From assembly GCF_031583065.1 (NCBI RefSeq), contig NZ_CP134053.1:2418001-2482000 (forward strand): a DNA stretch of 64,000 bases, written 5' to 3'. Both the position numbers and the translations under genes were made by a program. Source of the DNA: Streptomyces sp. CGMCC 4.7035 (GTDB taxonomy: Bacteria > Actinomycetota > Actinomycetes > Streptomycetales > Streptomycetaceae). Positions 17,119 through 25,376 of the stretch are shown piece after piece. The notes below the pieces were generated by a model. That model did no database searches, was not told the origin of the DNA, and saw only the letters and a list, made by a program, of their open reading frames with translations. Numbering within the stretch: position 1 is the first letter of the stretch; each line of letters opens with the position of its first letter.

Positions 17119-18041
17119 TGGATCTTCGCATCTTCACCGAGCCCCAGCAGGGGGCGACCTACGACACCCTCCTCACCGTCGCCAAGGCCACCGAGGACCT
17201 GGGCTTCGACGCATTTTTCCGGTCCGACCACTATCTGAAGATGGGCGATGTAAACGGCCTCCCCGGCCCTACCGACGCCTGGATCACCCTCGCCGGTCTC
17301 GCCCGTGAGACCAAGCGCATCCGCCTCGGCACCCTGATGACCGCCGCGACCTTCCGGCTGCCCGGCGTCCTCGCCATCCAGGTGGCGCAGGTCGACCAGA
17401 TGTCCGGCGGCCGCGTCGAGCTGGGCCTGGGCGCGGGCTGGTTCGAGGAGGAGCACAAGGCGTACGGCATTCCGTTCCCGAAGGAGAAGTTCCCCCGCCT
17501 CGAGGAGCAGCTGGAGATCGTCACCGGGCTGTGGGCCACCGAGGTCGGCAAGACCTTCGACTTCCACGGGACGTACTACGACCTGACCGACTCACCCGCC
17601 CTGCCCAAGCCCGCCCAGGCCAGGATCCCGGTACTCCTCGGCGGCCACGGCGCGACCCGCACCCCGCGGCTGGCCGCGCAGTACGCCGACGAGTTCAACA
17701 TGCCGTTCGGGTCGATCGAGGACAGTGAGCGCCAGTTCGGCCGGGTCCGCGCCGCCGCCGAGCAGGCCGGACGTGCCGCGGACGCCCTGACCTACTCGAA
17801 CGCGCTGGTGGTCTGTGTCGGCAGGGACGACCAGGAGGTGGCCCGCCGCGCAGCCGCCATCGGCCGCGAGGTGGACGAGCTGAAGGCCAACGGCCTGGCG
17901 GGCTCCCCGGCCGAGGTCGTGGACAAGATCGGCCGCTACGCGGAGATCGGCTCCCGGCGCATCTACCTCCAGATCCTCGACCTCGACGACCTGGACCACC
18001 TGGAGCTGATCTCCTCCCAGGTCCAGTCCCAGCTGTCGTAA
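17118..18041 (+). CDS. LLM-class F420-dependent oxidoreductase
   Basis: 307 residues of the luciferase-like monooxygenase superfamily. Signatures are AFFRSDHYLKMG (substrate/F420 pocket), GRVELGLGAGWFEEEHKAYG and VLLGGHGATRTPRLAAQYAD. The end, GSRRIYLQILDLDDLDHLEL, is typical of the Streptomyces members that reduce or oxidise substrates with coenzyme F420. The substrate is not known. ATG 17118 (MDLRIFTEPQQGA) is favoured over earlier in-frame codons. GGAGG is only one base away, so translation may be leaderless. It is a single gene followed by a strong hairpin. Confidence 0.85.
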   Translation: MDLRIFTEPQQGATYDTLLTVAKATEDLGFDAFFRSDHYLKMGDVNGLPGPTDAWITLAGLARETKRIRLGTLMTAATFRLPGVLAIQVAQVDQMSGGRVELGLGAGWFEEEHKAYGIPFPKEKFPRLEEQLEIVTGLWATEVGKTFDFHGTYYDLTDSPALPKPAQARIPVLLGGHGATRTPRLAAQYADEFNMPFGSIEDSERQFGRVRAAAEQAGRAADALTYSNALVVCVGRDDQEVARRAAAIGREVDELKANGLAGSPAEVVDKIGRYAEIGSRRIYLQILDLDDLDHLELISSQVQSQLS

Positions 18042-18054
18042 CGCACACACGGCA

Positions 18055-18086
18055 GCGCCCCGGACCGAGAGACCGGCCCGGGGCGC
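18055..18086 (+). terminator. hairpin terminator after the F420 oxidoreductase
   Basis: A 9-bp perfect stem, GCGCCCCGG with CCGGGGCGC, encloses a 14-nt loop 14 bases after the stop codon. There is no T-run, as is usual in Streptomyces. Confidence 0.6.
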
Positions 18087-18128
18087 CTGCCCCGCGGTAC
18101 GTCACCGCATCCGGACCGGCAGACGGCC

Positions 18129-18178
18129 GCGCCCCCGGCCCTTGGCTTTCCCCGCGCCCCCGGCCCTTGGCTTTCCCC
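18129..18178 (+). repeat. 25-bp direct duplication
   Basis: Two identical adjacent 25-bp units (18129-18153 and 18154-18178), beginning gcgcccccggcccttggc, lie just upstream of the TMEM175 gene. This looks like a recent slippage or duplication event and has no recognisable role. Confidence 0.85.
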
Positions 18179-18241
18179 GCGGCCCCTGTGTCACGATCCC
18201 CCGGACCGGCGGAAGCCGAGGGGGAGTCATGAGGGGGAGCC

Positions 18242-18901
18242 ATGGCGCACTACCACCGCATCGCGGGCCAGGAACTCGGCCGGCTCGCAGCACTCAGCGA
18301 CGGCATCTTCGCCGTGGCGATGACGTTGCTCATCCTCGAACTCAAGGTCCCCGCCGAGCGCGCATGGGACGAACGCGCCCTCTGGCAGCCGGGCGCCGTC
18401 GAGCAGGAGGAGCCCGTCGCCCACGTACTCACCCACGTGGGCCCCGAGTTCGCCGTGTGCTTCCTCGGCTTCCTCACCCTGGGGATGTTCTGGCTCGGGC
18501 AGCAGACTCAGCTCTCCCGTATCGAGCGCAGCGACCGGACCTTCGCGTGGATCCACCTCATGTTCCTGTTCGGGGTCTCCGTGATGCCGTTCGCCACCGG
18601 CCTCATGACCGCGTTCACCTCGTCGCGGCTGGCGCTGCTGGTGTACTGGGCCGATCTGCTGTTCCTCGGGCTGGCGCAGCTTGCCGGGCTTCGTTACGCC
18701 GAGCTCGCCGGACTGCTGAAGGCGGACACGACGACGGAGGACCTGCGGGCGATCCGCCGCAGGATCGCCGTCGTCCAGGCCTTGTACGCGGGTGCGGTGC
18801 TCCTCGCCGTGTTCAGCACGTACGTGTCCATCGGTGTGATCATCCTGCTCCAGATCAACTCCGCCCTCTCGCCCCGGATCAGGCCCCTGAACCGGTTCTG
18901 A
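18242..18901 (+). CDS. TMEM175-family (DUF1211) potassium channel subunit
   Basis: 219 residues with six hydrophobic segments. The family-defining first helix reads ALSDGIFAVAMTLLILELKV, a version of the FSD-containing pore helix of bacterial TMEM175 K+ channels. A single six-helix domain fits the bacterial tetrameric form. The start ATG has AGGGGGAGC directly upstream. It stands alone. Selectivity is a family property, not shown here. Confidence 0.88.
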   Translation: MAHYHRIAGQELGRLAALSDGIFAVAMTLLILELKVPAERAWDERALWQPGAVEQEEPVAHVLTHVGPEFAVCFLGFLTLGMFWLGQQTQLSRIERSDRTFAWIHLMFLFGVSVMPFATGLMTAFTSSRLALLVYWADLLFLGLAQLAGLRYAELAGLLKADTTTEDLRAIRRRIAVVQALYAGAVLLAVFSTYVSIGVIILLQINSALSPRIRPLNRF

Positions 18902-19045
18902 CCCGGGATGCGGGGGCGGTTGCCAGGCACGGGCGCTCAGGTCGGGTGCGGCATCGACGCAGGCGAGGGTCCACGGCACACCCTGCACGCCCGGCCGACG
19001 GAGGACTTCCACCGCCAGAAACGGGCGGCGTCCCAGCCAGGCGAA

Positions 19046-19081
19046 AACTCCCTGGCTGCGGGAGTTCCGGGCCGCGATACT
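19046..19081 (+). promoter_or_regulatory. inverted repeat and -10 in front of hen1
   Basis: AACTCCC-tggctgc-GGGAGTT (19046-19066) is a perfect 7-bp inverted repeat. GATACT at 19076-19081 looks like a -10 element, seven bases before the GTG start. The inverted repeat would overlap the -35 region and could be an operator for the RNA repair operon. No -35 is clear and the regulator is unknown. Confidence 0.35.
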
Positions 19082-19088
19082 CGTACAC

Positions 19089-20552
19089 GTGTTTCTGATG
19101 ATCTCCACCACCGGCGACGAAAAGAACCCGGCGACAGACCTCGGCTTCCTGCTGCACAAGCATCCCGAGAAATCGCAGGCGTTCTCCACCTCCTACGGCA
19201 CGGCGCACGTCCTCTACCCCGAGGCGGATGCCGAGCGCTGCACTGCGGCGCTGCTGCTGGAGGTCGACGCCGTGGCACTGGTCCGGCGCGGCAAGGGCAA
19301 GGGCCGCGGCGGCGCCCCCGACGCCGCGCTCGCCCAGTACGTCAACGACCGCCCGTACGCGGCCTCCTCCCTGCTCGCCGTCGCGCTCAGCAGCGTGTTC
19401 TCCAGCGCGCTGCGGGGCGTGTGCAACACCCGGCCCGAGCGCGCCGAGCGGCCGCTGCCCCTGCGCATCGAGATACCCGCGCTGCCCGCCCGGGGCGGCC
19501 CCGGCCTCGTACGCCGTCTCTTCGAACCGCTCGGCTGGACGGTCACCGCCGAACCCGTGGCGCTGGACACCGAGTTCCCGGAGTGGGGCGACTCGCGGTA
19601 CGTGCGCCTCGTACTGGAGTCCGAGGCGCTGACCCTGGCCGAGGCCCTGCGCCATCTGTACGTCCTGCTCCCCGTCCTCGACGACGCCAAGCACTACTGG
19701 GTCTCCTCCGACGAGGTCGACAAGCTGCTGCGGGCCGGCGAGGGCTGGCTGCCCGACCACCCGGAGCAGAAGCTGATCACCAGCCGTTACCTCTCGCGCC
19801 GCTGGTCGCTGACCCGGCAGGCGATGGAGCGGCTGGAACTCGTACGTCTCGCGGAGGCCGATGACAGCGAGGTCGAGCAGATCGACAACGCGGTCGAGAC
19901 GGAGAGCGAGACGGAGGAGAAGCCGACCCCGCTCGCGGTGCAGCGCCGGGACGCGATCGTCGCGGCGCTCAAGGAGTCCGGCGCCGGGCGGGTGCTCGAC
20001 CTCGGGTGTGGCCAGGGCCAGTTGGTGCAGGCGCTGCTGAAGGACGTCCGTTTCACCGAGATCGTGGGCGTCGACGTGTCGATGCGGGCGCTCACCATCG
20101 CGTCCCGGCGGCTGAAGCTGGACCGCATGGGGGAGCGGCAGGCCTCGCGCGTGACGCTGTTCCAGGGCTCGCTCGCGTACACCGACAGCCGTCTCAAGGG
20201 CTACGACGCGGCCGTGCTCAGCGAGGTCATCGAGCATGTCGACCCGCCCCGGCTGTCCGCCCTGGAGTACGCGGTGTTCGGCTCGGCGCGCCCCCGTACG
20301 GTGCTCGTGACGACCCCGAACGTCGAGTACAACGTCCGCTGGGAGACCCTCCCGGCCGGCCACGCCCGGCACGGTGACCACCGCTTCGAGTGGACGCGGG
20401 AGGAGTTCCGGGCCTGGGCGGGCACGGTGGCCGAACGGCACGGCTACGACGTCGAGTTCAGGCCGGTCGGGCCGGACGACCCCGAGGTGGGGCCGCCCAC
20501 GCAGATGGCGGTGTTCAGGATGACGGCAGCGAAGGAGGAGAAGGCCGCATGA
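19089..20552 (+). CDS. hen1: Hen1 3'-terminal RNA ribose 2'-O-methyltransferase
   Basis: 487 residues. The N-terminal half (FLMISTTGDEKNPATDLGFL) is the bacterial Hen1 domain thought to contact Pnkp. The C-terminal half is the SAM-dependent methyltransferase (VLDLGCGQGQLVQALL). Metal-binding residues appear in LSEVIEHVDPPRLSALE and HARHGDHRFEWTREEF, matching the EExxHH-type Mn site of Hen1. The enzyme methylates the 2'-OH at a break before sealing, protecting repaired RNA from cutting again at that position. GTG 19089 begins VFLMISTTG. The gene overlaps pnkp by ATGA, so the two are co-translated. Confidence 0.95.
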   Translation: MFLMISTTGDEKNPATDLGFLLHKHPEKSQAFSTSYGTAHVLYPEADAERCTAALLLEVDAVALVRRGKGKGRGGAPDAALAQYVNDRPYAASSLLAVALSSVFSSALRGVCNTRPERAERPLPLRIEIPALPARGGPGLVRRLFEPLGWTVTAEPVALDTEFPEWGDSRYVRLVLESEALTLAEALRHLYVLLPVLDDAKHYWVSSDEVDKLLRAGEGWLPDHPEQKLITSRYLSRRWSLTRQAMERLELVRLAEADDSEVEQIDNAVETESETEEKPTPLAVQRRDAIVAALKESGAGRVLDLGCGQGQLVQALLKDVRFTEIVGVDVSMRALTIASRRLKLDRMGERQASRVTLFQGSLAYTDSRLKGYDAAVLSEVIEHVDPPRLSALEYAVFGSARPRTVLVTTPNVEYNVRWETLPAGHARHGDHRFEWTREEFRAWAGTVAERHGYDVEFRPVGPDDPEVGPPTQMAVFRMTAAKEEKAA

Positions 20553-23095
20553 TCGAGACCCAGCCCCTGAAGGGGCGCACCCTGCCCGTCACCGACCTCT
20601 CCCTCGTGGTGCTGATCGGCGCCTCCGGCTCCGGCAAGTCCACCTTCGCCCGCAGGCACTTCAAGCCGACCGAGGTCATCTCGTCGGACTTCTGCCGAGG
20701 CCTGGTCGCCGACGACGAGAACGACCAGAGCGCCAGCGGTGACGCCTTCGACGTGCTGCACTACATCACGGGCAAGCGCCTCGCGGCGGGCCGTCGTACG
20801 GTCGTCGACGCCACCAGCGTGCAGCAGGAGAGCCGCCGCCAGCTGATCGACCTGGCCAAACGGCACGATGTGCTGCCCATCGCGATCGTGCTCGACGTCC
20901 CGGAGGAGGTCTGCGCCGAGCGCAACGCGGCCCGCACGGACCGGGCCGACATGCCGCGCCGGGTCATCCAGCGCCACACCCGTGAACTGCGCCGCTCGCT
21001 CAGGCACCTGGAACGCGAGGGCTTCCGCAAGGTGCACGTCCTGCGCGGTGTGGAGGAGGTCGAGAACGCGACGGTCGTCACCGAGAAGCGCTTCAACGAC
21101 CTGACCCACCTCACCGGACCCTTCGACATCATCGGCGACATCCACGGCTGCTCGTCCGAACTGGAGACACTCCTCGGCAAGCTGGGCTATGTCGACGACG
21201 TGCACCCCGAGGGCCGTACGGCGGTCTTCGTCGGCGACCTGGTGGACCGCGGCCCCGACAGCCCGGGCGTGCTGCGCCGCGTGATGTCGATGGTGGCGTC
21301 GGGCGACGCGCTGTGCGTGCCGGGCAACCACGAGAACAAGTACGGCCGCCATCTGCGCGGCCGCAAGGTCCAGCACACGCACGGACTCGCCGAGACCATC
21401 GAGCAGATGGAGGGCGAGAGCGAGGAGTTCAAGCAGCGGGTACGCGAGTTCATCGACGGCCTCGTCAGCCATTACGTCCTCGACGGCGGCCGCCTGGTGG
21501 TCTGCCACGCCGGTCTGCCGGAGAAGTACCACGGCCGCACCTCCGGCCGGGTCCGCTCGCACGCGCTGTACGGCGACACGACGGGGGAGACGGACGAGTT
21601 CGGCCTGCCGGTGCGTTACCCGTGGGCGGAGGACTACCGGGGCCGTGCGGCGGTGGTCTACGGTCACACGCCGGTTCCGCAGGCCACGTGGCTGAACAAC
21701 ACGATTTGCCTGGACACGGGCGCCGTGTTCGGCGGCAAGCTGACCGCGCTGCGCTGGCCGGAGCGGGAACTGGTCGACGTACCGGCCGAGCGGGTCTGGT
21801 ACGAGCCGACCCGGCCGCTGGCCACCGAGGCACCCGGCGGCCACGACGGCCGTCCGCTGGACCTGGCCGACGTGCACGGCCGCAGGGTGGTCGAGACACG
21901 GCACGCGGGCCGGGTGTCGGTCCGGGAGGAGAACGCGGCGGCGGCCCTGGAGGTCATGAGCCGTTTCGCCGTGGACCCGCGGCTGCTGCCGTACCTGCCG
22001 CCGACCATGGCCCCGACGGCGACCTCGCACGTGGACGGCTACTTGGAGCACCCGGCCGAGGCATTCGCGCAGTTCCACGAGGACGGTGTCGCGCGGGTCG
22101 TGTGCGAGGAGAAGCACATGGGCTCGCGGGCGGTGGCGCTGGTGTGCCGGGACGCGGAGGCCGCGCGCAAGCGGTTCGGGGTCGAGGGTCCGACGGGCTC
22201 GCTGTACACGCGCACCGGGCGCCCCTTCTTCGACGACGAGGCGGTGACGGAGGAGATCCTCGGGCGGGTACGGTCGGCGATCGGCGATGCGGGCCTGTGG
22301 GAGGAACTGGAGACCGACTGGATCCTGCTCGACGCCGAGCTGTTGCCCTGGTCGCTCAAGGCGTCGGGGCTGCTGCGCAGTCAGTACGCGGCGGTGGGAG
22401 CCGCGTCCGGGGCGGCGTTCCCGGGTGCCCTGACCGCGCTCGAGGGCGCGGCGGCGCGGGGCGTCGACGTGACGGACCTGCTGGCGCGCCAGCGTGAACG
22501 GGCCGCGGACGCGGCGGCGTTCACGGAGGCGTACCGCCGGTACTGCTGGCCGACGCAGGGCCTGGACGGCGTCCGCCTGGCCCCGTTCCAGCTTCTGGCG
22601 GTCCAGGGCCGCAGCCTCGCGGCCCTGCCCCACGACGAGCAACTGGCGCTGCTCGACCGGCTGGTCGAGCACGACGGGACCGGGCTGCTGCAGACGACCC
22701 GACGTCTGTACGTCGACACGGGCGACCCGGAATCCGTCCGGGCCGGTGTCGACTGGTGGCTGGAGATGACGGGGCGGGGCGGCGAGGGGATGGTCGTCAA
22801 GCCGGTGGAGGCGGTGGTACGCAGCGCCGCCGGCCGCCTGGTGCAGCCGGGCATCAAGTGCCGGGGCCGCGAGTACCTCCGTATCATCTACGGCCCGGAG
22901 TACACGCGCCCCGACAACCTCGCGCGCCTGAGGCAGCGGTTCCTGAACCACAAGCGCTCGCTGGCGATCCGCGAGTACGCGCTCGGCCTGGAGGCCCTCG
23001 ACCGGCTGGCCGAGGGCGAGCCGCTGTGGCGGGTCCACGAGGCGGTGTTCGGGGTGCTGGCTCTGGAGTCGGAGCCGGTGGACCCCCGCCTGTGA
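20549..23095 (+). CDS. pnkp: Pnkp polynucleotide kinase-phosphatase with ligase-like domain
   Basis: 848 residues in three modules. Residues 1-165 are the 5' kinase (LIGASGSGKSTFARRHF). Residues about 185-480 are a metallophosphoesterase (GDIHGC, GDLVDRGP, GNHENKYGRHLRG) removing 2',3'-cyclic phosphate. Residues 510-848 are the adenylyltransferase, with the nucleotidyl motif EEKHMGSRAV (KxxG) and VQPGIKCRGREYLRIIYGPE. The enzyme repairs breaks made by ribotoxins in tRNA anticodon loops and, together with Hen1, seals and methylates them. ATG 20549 overlaps the hen1 stop. A strong hairpin follows. Confidence 0.96.
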   Translation: MIETQPLKGRTLPVTDLSLVVLIGASGSGKSTFARRHFKPTEVISSDFCRGLVADDENDQSASGDAFDVLHYITGKRLAAGRRTVVDATSVQQESRRQLIDLAKRHDVLPIAIVLDVPEEVCAERNAARTDRADMPRRVIQRHTRELRRSLRHLEREGFRKVHVLRGVEEVENATVVTEKRFNDLTHLTGPFDIIGDIHGCSSELETLLGKLGYVDDVHPEGRTAVFVGDLVDRGPDSPGVLRRVMSMVASGDALCVPGNHENKYGRHLRGRKVQHTHGLAETIEQMEGESEEFKQRVREFIDGLVSHYVLDGGRLVVCHAGLPEKYHGRTSGRVRSHALYGDTTGETDEFGLPVRYPWAEDYRGRAAVVYGHTPVPQATWLNNTICLDTGAVFGGKLTALRWPERELVDVPAERVWYEPTRPLATEAPGGHDGRPLDLADVHGRRVVETRHAGRVSVREENAAAALEVMSRFAVDPRLLPYLPPTMAPTATSHVDGYLEHPAEAFAQFHEDGVARVVCEEKHMGSRAVALVCRDAEAARKRFGVEGPTGSLYTRTGRPFFDDEAVTEEILGRVRSAIGDAGLWEELETDWILLDAELLPWSLKASGLLRSQYAAVGAASGAAFPGALTALEGAAARGVDVTDLLARQRERAADAAAFTEAYRRYCWPTQGLDGVRLAPFQLLAVQGRSLAALPHDEQLALLDRLVEHDGTGLLQTTRRLYVDTGDPESVRAGVDWWLEMTGRGGEGMVVKPVEAVVRSAAGRLVQPGIKCRGREYLRIIYGPEYTRPDNLARLRQRFLNHKRSLAIREYALGLEALDRLAEGEPLWRVHEAVFGVLALESEPVDPRL

Positions 23096-23097
23096 AT

Positions 23098-23140
23098 CAA
23101 TCGCCGGACGGGCTGAATCTTTCAGCCCGTCCGGCGATTG
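23098..23140 (+). terminator. long hairpin terminator after pnkp, a repeat common in Streptomyces
   Basis: CAATCGCCGGACGGGCTGA pairs with TCAGCCCGTCCGGCGATTG through a stem of about 19 bp. The 3' arm plus aggacgag is a sequence I recognise as occurring after many Streptomyces genes. A second hairpin, CTGGGGGC-ggca-GCCCCCAG, follows at 23173-23192. Together they separate the RNA repair operon from the convergent NAD-kinase-like gene. Confidence 0.8.
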
Positions 23141-23244
23141 AGGACGAGGCCGTCAAGGCCGACAGCGGGGGTCTGGGGGCGGCAGCCCCCAGGTACGGGA
23201 CGGGTAGGGGCGGCGGGGGCGAAAACCACTCCGCCCCACCACCC

Positions 23245-24144
23245 TCAGCCCACCAGCCGCAACCGCTCCCCGCACACCCCCACCCCCACCGACTGCCCCC
23301 ACGTCAGCTCCACCGCGTCCCCCTCCATCCCGTCCCCGAAGGCGATCAGCCGCTCGGACTCGACGGTGAGTCTGAGCCGCGCCGACGCCGTGAGTTCGCC
23401 CGCCACCCTGGCCGTACCGGTGGCCGGGGACGGCCAGGCCTCCCGTACGAACCACAGCAACCGTTCCTCCGTGGGCCCAGGCAGCCGCAGTCCCGCGCCC
23501 CGCTCCTGCCACACCGACCGGATCCATCCGGTCGCCCCCGTCCCCGTCCCCACCAGCACTCCGGACGAGGCCTGGGCCTCGACGACACCCCCGTCGCCGT
23601 CGAGGCCCAGGCGGTACCGGGCCGTCTGGTGGCCGGCCGCCCCGAGATAGATCTCGTTCAGCGCGACCAGGCGCTGACTGTCGTCCGCGACGGCCTCGAC
23701 CATGGTGAGTTCGTCGACGCCCGTGCCCCGCGCGAGCACCGCAGGCAGCAGCACCGCCGCCTGCTCCGGCCGGTGTCGCACCAGCACCCCCGGATTGCGC
23801 CCGGGATCGGTGTCGATCCCCACCACCGGCTGCCCGGCAAGGTATTTGGCGACATTCGCCACCAGCCCGTCCTGTCCGACCACGACGACCACGTCCTCCT
23901 CGGCGAACAGGAAGCGGTCCAAGTCGCCGCGTTCCACACGAGTCTGACGCCACGTCAACGGCACTGCGGCCGCCACTTCGGCGAGCGCCCGCCGCGTCCG
24001 GTGGTGCCGCTCGGCGACCTCCCCGATGTCACGGCCGCGGGAGGAGAGGAAGAAGGCCGCCTGCCCGTGCGTACCGTGCCGGGCCACCAACTCCTCGTAC
24101 TCCGTGGTGCGATGGACGAGGACGATCCGCGGGGCGAGACTCAC
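23245..24144 (-). CDS. NAD-kinase-like protein with altered GGDG motif
   Basis: 299 residues resembling the NAD+/NADH and diacylglycerol kinase superfamily. The region VVVVVGQDGLVANVAKYLAG replaces the usual GGDGT with GQDG-LV. A later ALNEIYLG matches the conserved NE motif and VGTGTGATGWIRS the C-terminal Gly-rich loop. The Asp of GxDG, the presumed catalytic residue, is kept. The missing Gly and Thr suggest altered nucleotide use or loss of activity. The ATG at 24144 overlaps the stop of the SPFH gene (ATGA), so the pair is co-translated. Some members of this type are annotated as NAD kinase, but cellular NADP synthesis is probably supplied elsewhere. Confidence 0.7.
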   Translation of the reverse strand: MSLAPRIVLVHRTTEYEELVARHGTHGQAAFFLSSRGRDIGEVAERHHRTRRALAEVAAAVPLTWRQTRVERGDLDRFLFAEEDVVVVVGQDGLVANVAKYLAGQPVVGIDTDPGRNPGVLVRHRPEQAAVLLPAVLARGTGVDELTMVEAVADDSQRLVALNEIYLGAAGHQTARYRLGLDGDGGVVEAQASSGVLVGTGTGATGWIRSVWQERGAGLRLPGPTEERLLWFVREAWPSPATGTARVAGELTASARLRLTVESERLIAFGDGMEGDAVELTWGQSVGVGVCGERLRLVG

Positions 24145-25220
24145 GCCCGCTCACCGGACCCCAGCCTGGCGAGCAGTCCCGTCAGCACGTCCGGCGACAC
24201 CGTCACGCTGTCGATCCGCGGCAGGTTCTCCGCCAGCCGCGATCCCGTCAGCGCGTGCAGCGTGGTGACGTCAACGTCCGCGTGCACCCGCAGCCAGGCC
24301 GCCTGCGCCTGGGCCCGCGCCTCACCCACCTCGCGCGCCCCTTCGGCCTTCGCCCGGGCGAGTCGTACGGAGCGCGCCGCCTCCGCCTGAGCCAGCCGTT
24401 CCGTCCGCTGCGCCTCGGCGTCGGCCAGCCGTACCGTCCGCGCCGCCTCCGCCTGGGCGCGCACCTCGTCGGCCGCCGCGTGCTCCTCCGCCTCGCGTCG
24501 CGCGTTCGTCCCGCGCTGTTCGACCAACTGCTCCTCGCGGCGGGCGAGTTCGATCTGGCTGGCCAGTTCGTTCTCGGCGATGGCGCGCTCCCGCTCGACG
24601 GCCACGGCCCGGCGTTCGTACGTCGCCCGGTCCGCCTCCTGCTGGATCCGCTCGCGCGCCGGGGTCCGCAGCGCCCGCTCCACCTCGGGCTCGGGGCGCA
24701 GCGCCACGACCCGGACCGCGACCACCTCGATCCCCGTCGCGGGCAGCCGGGGCTCCTCAGCGAGCCCGGCCGCGACCCGCTCCCGCACCGCCGCGACCCC
24801 GTCGACCAGGGCCGCCGACAGCGGCGTACGGGCCAGGACGTCCAGCGCGTGCTGCTGGGCCGCCTCCGTCAGCAGCGTCGAGAGCTGCTCCAGCGGCGCG
24901 CCCCGCCAGACGCCCGTGTCCGGGTCGATGGAGAAGTCCAGGCGCGCCGCCGCGAGGCCCGGGTCGCTGATCCGGTACGTGACCGTCGCCTGGACCGCCA
25001 CGTCCTGGAAGTCGGACGTACGGGCATGGAACGTCATCGCCAGTTCGCGGTCGTCCACGGGAACTTCCGAGAGCGCGGCGGTCAGCGAGCGGTACCAGAA
25101 GCTGAGCCCCGGCCCGTCGTGGACCAGGCGACCCGCCCGGTGGTGCCGGATGTGCGCGGTAGGTGCGCCGCGCAGATGACGCCAGCCGAAGCGCCGCGTG
25201 ATGTCGGCCATGTGTGCCAT
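24141..25220 (-). CDS. SPFH/band 7 domain protein
   Basis: 359 residues from ATG 25220 (MAHMADITRRFGWRH); ATG 25211 has slightly better spacing from GAGGGGG and is an equal candidate. Residues 40-190 form the SPFH domain (DDRELAMTFHARTSDFQDVAVQ; AAVRERVAAGLAEEP; TGIEVVAVRVVALRPEPEVE). Residues 195-330 are a long coiled coil rich in Ala, Glu and Arg, with repeated RTVRLADAEAQRTERL-like heptads. There is no N-terminal membrane anchor, so it may bind membranes peripherally or be soluble. SPFH proteins assemble into large rings. It is translationally coupled to the NAD-kinase-like gene. Confidence 0.85.
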   Translation of the reverse strand: MAHMADITRRFGWRHLRGAPTAHIRHHRAGRLVHDGPGLSFWYRSLTAALSEVPVDDRELAMTFHARTSDFQDVAVQATVTYRISDPGLAAARLDFSIDPDTGVWRGAPLEQLSTLLTEAAQQHALDVLARTPLSAALVDGVAAVRERVAAGLAEEPRLPATGIEVVAVRVVALRPEPEVERALRTPARERIQQEADRATYERRAVAVERERAIAENELASQIELARREEQLVEQRGTNARREAEEHAAADEVRAQAEAARTVRLADAEAQRTERLAQAEAARSVRLARAKAEGAREVGEARAQAQAAWLRVHADVDVTTLHALTGSRLAENLPRIDSVTVSPDVLTGLLARLGSGERA

Positions 25221-25260
25221 GCCCCCCTCGTTGCGAGTTCCTGAGCGTGACCCGCTCTTC

Positions 25261-25309
25261 TCGTCATTAGGACGATAAGCGTGAGGCCCGCTTATCGTCA
25301 AGAGGACGA
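25261..25309. promoter_or_regulatory. paired palindromes TCGTC-N5-GACGA between the SPFH and arcA genes
   Basis: Two copies of TCGTC-N5-GACGA occur at 25261-25275 and 25295-25309, 34 bp apart. Between them GACGATAAGCG (25271-25281) and CGCTTATCGTC (25289-25299) form a perfect 11-bp inverted repeat. The arrangement looks like two operators for a dimeric repressor at the SPFH promoter. It is 67 bp from the arcA start. The regulator is not identified. Confidence 0.6.
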
Positions 25310-25363
25310 AATTAAACCGTTCCGGTTCGCCGCGAACCAAGGGTGAACACGCGCCCGAATGGT

Positions 25364-25376
25364 CAGGATGGAGACA
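25364..25376 (+). promoter_or_regulatory. putative -10 of a leaderless arcA transcript
   Basis: CAGGAT at 25364-25369 is followed by six bases and the ATG. CAGGAT is one base from the Streptomyces -10 form TAGGAT. GGAG is only three bases from the ATG, too close to act as a normal ribosome-binding site. Confidence 0.45.
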
